Below, in pieces: positions 15,789 to 17,627 of a stretch of DNA of 17,627 nt. Position 1 is the first letter of the stretch. Every line of letters starts with the position of its first letter. The translations under genes were made by a program, and so were the position numbers. Source of the DNA: Pseudomonadota bacterium (GTDB lineage Bacteria > Pseudomonadota > Alphaproteobacteria > Acetobacterales > Acetobacteraceae); assembly GCA_021819535.1 (NCBI GenBank), contig JAKAQU010000011.1, forward strand, positions 1 through 17,627, given 5' to 3'. The notes under the pieces were generated by a model. It saw nothing but the letters and a program-made list of their open reading frames with translations. It searched no databases and had not been told where the DNA came from.

Positions 15789-16511
15789 TCAGCCACCTGC
15801 CAAAAGGCGGGCGAGCAGCGGGACGATGAGCGCGGTGATGATGCCGTTGAGCCCGATCGCAAGCCCGCCGAAGGCCCCGGCGGTCTCGGAGCGGAGCAGG
15901 ATTTGCGAGGTCGCGAGGCCGTGGCCGGCAGTGCCGGCGGCGAGCCCGATCGCGCGCCAATCGCTGATCCGCGCCCAGCGCAACAGCGGCAGCATGAGGA
16001 CGCTCGCGGTGAGGCCGGTCAGAAGCACGAACACGGCGGCGAGCGAGGGCTGTCCGCCGATCGCCTCCGCAATGCCCATCGCAATCGGTGTCGTGACACT
16101 TTTCGGTGCGAGCGAAAGCACGACCAGGCGCGGCGCCGCGAACGCACGCGCGATCAGCATCGCGCTCACCGCCGAGGCCAGCGAGCCGGCCAGGATCGCC
16201 GGCAGGATGGCGCGGGCGGCAGCATGGATGCGGCGGAGATTGGCATACATCGGCACGGCGAGCGCGACCGTTGCCGGCCCGAGCAGGAAATGGACATATT
16301 GCGCGCCCTGGAAATAGACCGCGTAGGGAATGTGCCCCACTTCCACGATCAGCGCGAGGAGGACGATCGCCATCAGTACCGGGTTGGCGAGGGGATGGAA
16401 GCGAAGGCGCCGGGCGATCGCGGCGGCGAGGCTGTAGATCGCAAGCGTCGCGGTGAGGCCGAGAAGAGGCGTCGTCTCGAGATAGACCCAGAGGTGGAAG
16501 AGATGCCGCAT
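15789..16511 (-). CDS. LrgB/CidB family membrane protein
   Basis: A 240-residue polytopic inner-membrane protein of the LrgB family. Family blocks are FLLGPATVALAVPMY (75-89), LAPKSVTTPIAM (134-145) and GTAGHGLAT (193-201). Relatives were first described as modulators of murein hydrolase activity and autolysis (CidB/LrgB). More recently LrgAB-type pairs have been linked to uptake of pyruvate in Bacillus and streptococci, and a plant LrgAB-like fusion moves glycolate/glycerate, so a small-acid transport role is equally possible. Its ATG follows the stop of the LrgA-type gene after a single base and has a good GGAGG ribosome binding site 7 bases upstream, so the two are one operon. Confidence 0.92.
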   Translation of the reverse strand: MRHLFHLWVYLETTPLLGLTATLAIYSLAAAIARRLRFHPLANPVLMAIVLLALIVEVGHIPYAVYFQGAQYVHFLLGPATVALAVPMYANLRRIHAAARAILPAILAGSLASAVSAMLIARAFAAPRLVVLSLAPKSVTTPIAMGIAEAIGGQPSLAAVFVLLTGLTASVLMLPLLRWARISDWRAIGLAAGTAGHGLATSQILLRSETAGAFGGLAIGLNGIITALIVPLLARLLAGG

Positions 16512-16512
16512 G

Positions 16513-16869
16513 TCATTCCTCCGGCCGGGCGAGGCGCTGCATGACGAAGCCGGTGACGAGAAGCCCGGCGATGGTCGAGCCGAGCAGCGCCGCCGTGACG
16601 GCGAGCCAATTCTCGCCGAGCACGTCGAGTTCGGTGACGACGCCGACGCCGGCGGGAACGAAGAGCAGGCCGAGATGCGACAGCAACCCCTCCGCCGCCG
16701 TTTTCACGTCAGCCGGAGGCTGAGACCGCCCTTTCCGGCCACGAAATGCAAGCCCAGCGAGCAGGAGCAGCATCCCGAGCACTGGCCCGGGGATGGGGAG
16801 TTCGAGCCCGCGCGCGAGGATTTCGCCGATAAACTGGCATATGAGGAGAATGGTCAAGCCTCGCAGCAT
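16513..16869 (-). CDS. LrgA/CidA family membrane protein
   Basis: A 118-residue protein with about four hydrophobic segments (roughly residues 5-20, 26-42, 65-80 and 88-110), the usual size and layout of holin-like LrgA/CidA proteins. LELPIPGPVLGMLLLL (22-37) and HLGLLFVPAGVGV (65-77) are the recognised family blocks. It pairs with the LrgB protein encoded directly downstream, either as an autolysis modulator or as part of a two-component small-acid transporter. The ATG at 16869 (minus strand) is preceded by a GGGGA element about 7 bases upstream. The 69-base gap to argG is mostly taken up by a nested inverted repeat. Confidence 0.92.
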   Translation of the reverse strand: MLRGLTILLICQFIGEILARGLELPIPGPVLGMLLLLAGLAFRGRKGRSQPPADVKTAAEGLLSHLGLLFVPAGVGVVTELDVLGENWLAVTAALLGSTIAGLLVTGFVMQRLARPEE

Positions 16870-16880
16870 CGCGCATCCCC

Positions 16881-16933
16881 GAAGACAAAAGTTTTTTGGT
16901 TCTTTTTTGTCAAAAAAGAACCGCTTTGTCTTT
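16881..16933. repeat. AT-rich nested inverted repeat between argG and the LrgA-type gene
   Basis: The inner stem is 12 bp and perfect: 16898-16909 pairs with 16911-16922 around a single base, so in RNA the last few pairs must open into a loop. An outer pair (16882-16891 with 16924-16932, one bulged A) encloses it, with a run of six T at 16892-16897 between the arms. The element is strikingly AT-rich for this genome. It lies just after the argG stop and just before the LrgA-type start, so it could end argG transcription, but the minus-strand copy lacks a classic GC stem followed by a T-run. I recall similar hairpins as dispersed elements in Acetobacteraceae; that is memory, not a search result. 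Confidence 0.6.
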
Positions 16934-16938
16934 TACGC

Positions 16939-17627
16939 CTACAACGCCCCGCCACGCCGGCCAGCCGCCGCGCCGAGGCGGAGCCGGAGCGCATTGAGCT
17001 TGATGAAGCCCTGCGCGTCGGCCTGGTTATAGGCGCCCTGGTCGTCCTCGAAGGTCACCACGCGCATCGAATAGAGGCTGTTCGGGCTTTCGCGGCCAAC
17101 CACCGTCACATTGCCCTTATAGAGCTTGAGCCGCACCCGCCCGTTCACCGATCGCTGGCTCTCGTCGATCAGCGCTTGCAGCATGCGGCGTTCGGGGCTG
17201 AACCAGAATCCGTTATAAATCAACTCGGCATAGCGCGGCATCAGGCTGTCTTTGAGGTGGGCCGCTTCGCGGTCGAGCGTGATGCTTTCGATACCGCGAT
17301 GGGCGGCGAGCAGGATGGTGCCGCCCGGGGTTTCGTAGATGCCGCGTGATTTCATGCCGACGAAGCGGTTCTCCACGAGGTCGAGCCGGCCGATGCCATT
17401 GGCCCGGCCGAGTTCGTTGAGCCGTGTGAGAAGGGCTGCCGGCGACAGGGCCTCGCCATCGATCGCGACCGGATCGCCGGCGGCAAAATCGATCGCGATG
17501 GTGGTCGCCCGGTCGGGGGCGTCTTCGGGGCTGATGGTGCGCTGATAGACCATTTCATCGGGTGGCAGCGCCGGATCTTCGAGGATTTTCCCCTCCGATG
17601 ACGAATGCAGAAGATTGGCATCGAGAT
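16939..17627 (-). CDS. argG: Argininosuccinate synthase, C-terminal part (5' end outside window)
   Basis: The last 229 residues of argininosuccinate synthase, which condenses citrulline and aspartate with ATP in arginine biosynthesis. The frame enters at the window's right edge with DANLLHSSSEG, a highly conserved ArgG block. It continues through RANGIGRLDLVENRFVGMKS, SRGIYETPGG, LMPRYAELIYNGFWFSPER and VRLKLYKGNV to the end at FIKLNALRLRL plus a short Gly/Arg-rich tail. An internal ATG at 17553 is not the start, since coding similarity continues upstream of it. The N-terminal ATP-binding loop lies outside the window. No regulatory feature of this gene is visible. The call is secure. Confidence 0.95.
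   Translation of the reverse strand, partial: LDANLLHSSSEGKILEDPALPPDEMVYQRTISPEDAPDRATTIAIDFAAGDPVAIDGEALSPAALLTRLNELGRANGIGRLDLVENRFVGMKSRGIYETPGGTILLAAHRGIESITLDREAAHLKDSLMPRYAELIYNGFWFSPERRMLQALIDESQRSVNGRVRLKLYKGNVTVVGRESPNSLYSMRVVTFEDDQGAYNQADAQGFIKLNALRLRLGAAAGRRGGAL

Overview
This GC-rich window (roughly two thirds G+C, codons strongly biased to G/C at third positions) looks like the chromosome of an alphaproteobacterium. The closest protein resemblances I recall (ArgG C-terminus, UbiA, Liv-type ABC transporter, PanE-like protein) are alphaproteobacterial. An AT-rich nested inverted repeat beside argG resembles hairpins I associate with Acetobacteraceae, so that family is a tentative guess, not a demonstrated assignment.

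Layout. Positions 1-996 hold the C-terminal part of a sensor histidine kinase (cut by the window edge) and a small cysteine-containing, probably membrane-anchored or exported protein of unknown function. Positions 1103-12208 hold one very compact nine-gene operon on the + strand. It encodes a molybdenum hydroxylase (FAD subunit, then a fused 2Fe-2S/molybdopterin subunit), a 6-hydroxynicotinate reductase-like iron-sulfur protein, an ApbE-like UPF0280 protein, an AA_synth (DUF1185) protein, and a branched-chain-amino-acid-type ABC importer (LivK-like binding protein, fused LivH-LivM permease, LivG, LivF). Six of the eight junctions are 4-base ATGA overlaps and the other two are 3-base gaps. A TTGACA -35 element and a perfect 6+6 inverted repeat lie just upstream of the first gene.

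The operon reads as uptake and degradation of an N-heterocyclic (nicotinate-like) compound. The importer brings it in, the molybdenum hydroxylase adds a hydroxyl group to the ring, and the 6-hydroxynicotinate reductase homologue reduces the hydroxylated ring. UPF0280 may attach flavin to the reductase, and the AA_synth protein may handle the reduced or opened ring. The enamidase and lower-pathway genes known from Eubacterium barkeri nicotinate fermentation are not in this window, so the real substrate and ring-opening step remain open. This is the most interesting part of the window.

Downstream and convergent to the operon, a two-gene minus-strand unit (13190-14725 and 12219-13193) encodes an acyl-CoA ligase of the oxalyl-CoA synthetase (Pcs60/AAE3) type and a ketopantoate-reductase-like dehydrogenase. 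Divergent from it is ubiA (ubiquinone biosynthesis). Two minus-strand genes of the LrgB/LrgA (CidB/CidA) family follow, and the window ends in argG (argininosuccinate synthase), whose N-terminus lies outside. I see no tRNA or rRNA gene, CRISPR array, insertion sequence or phage gene. No stretch longer than about 140 bases lacks a gene.
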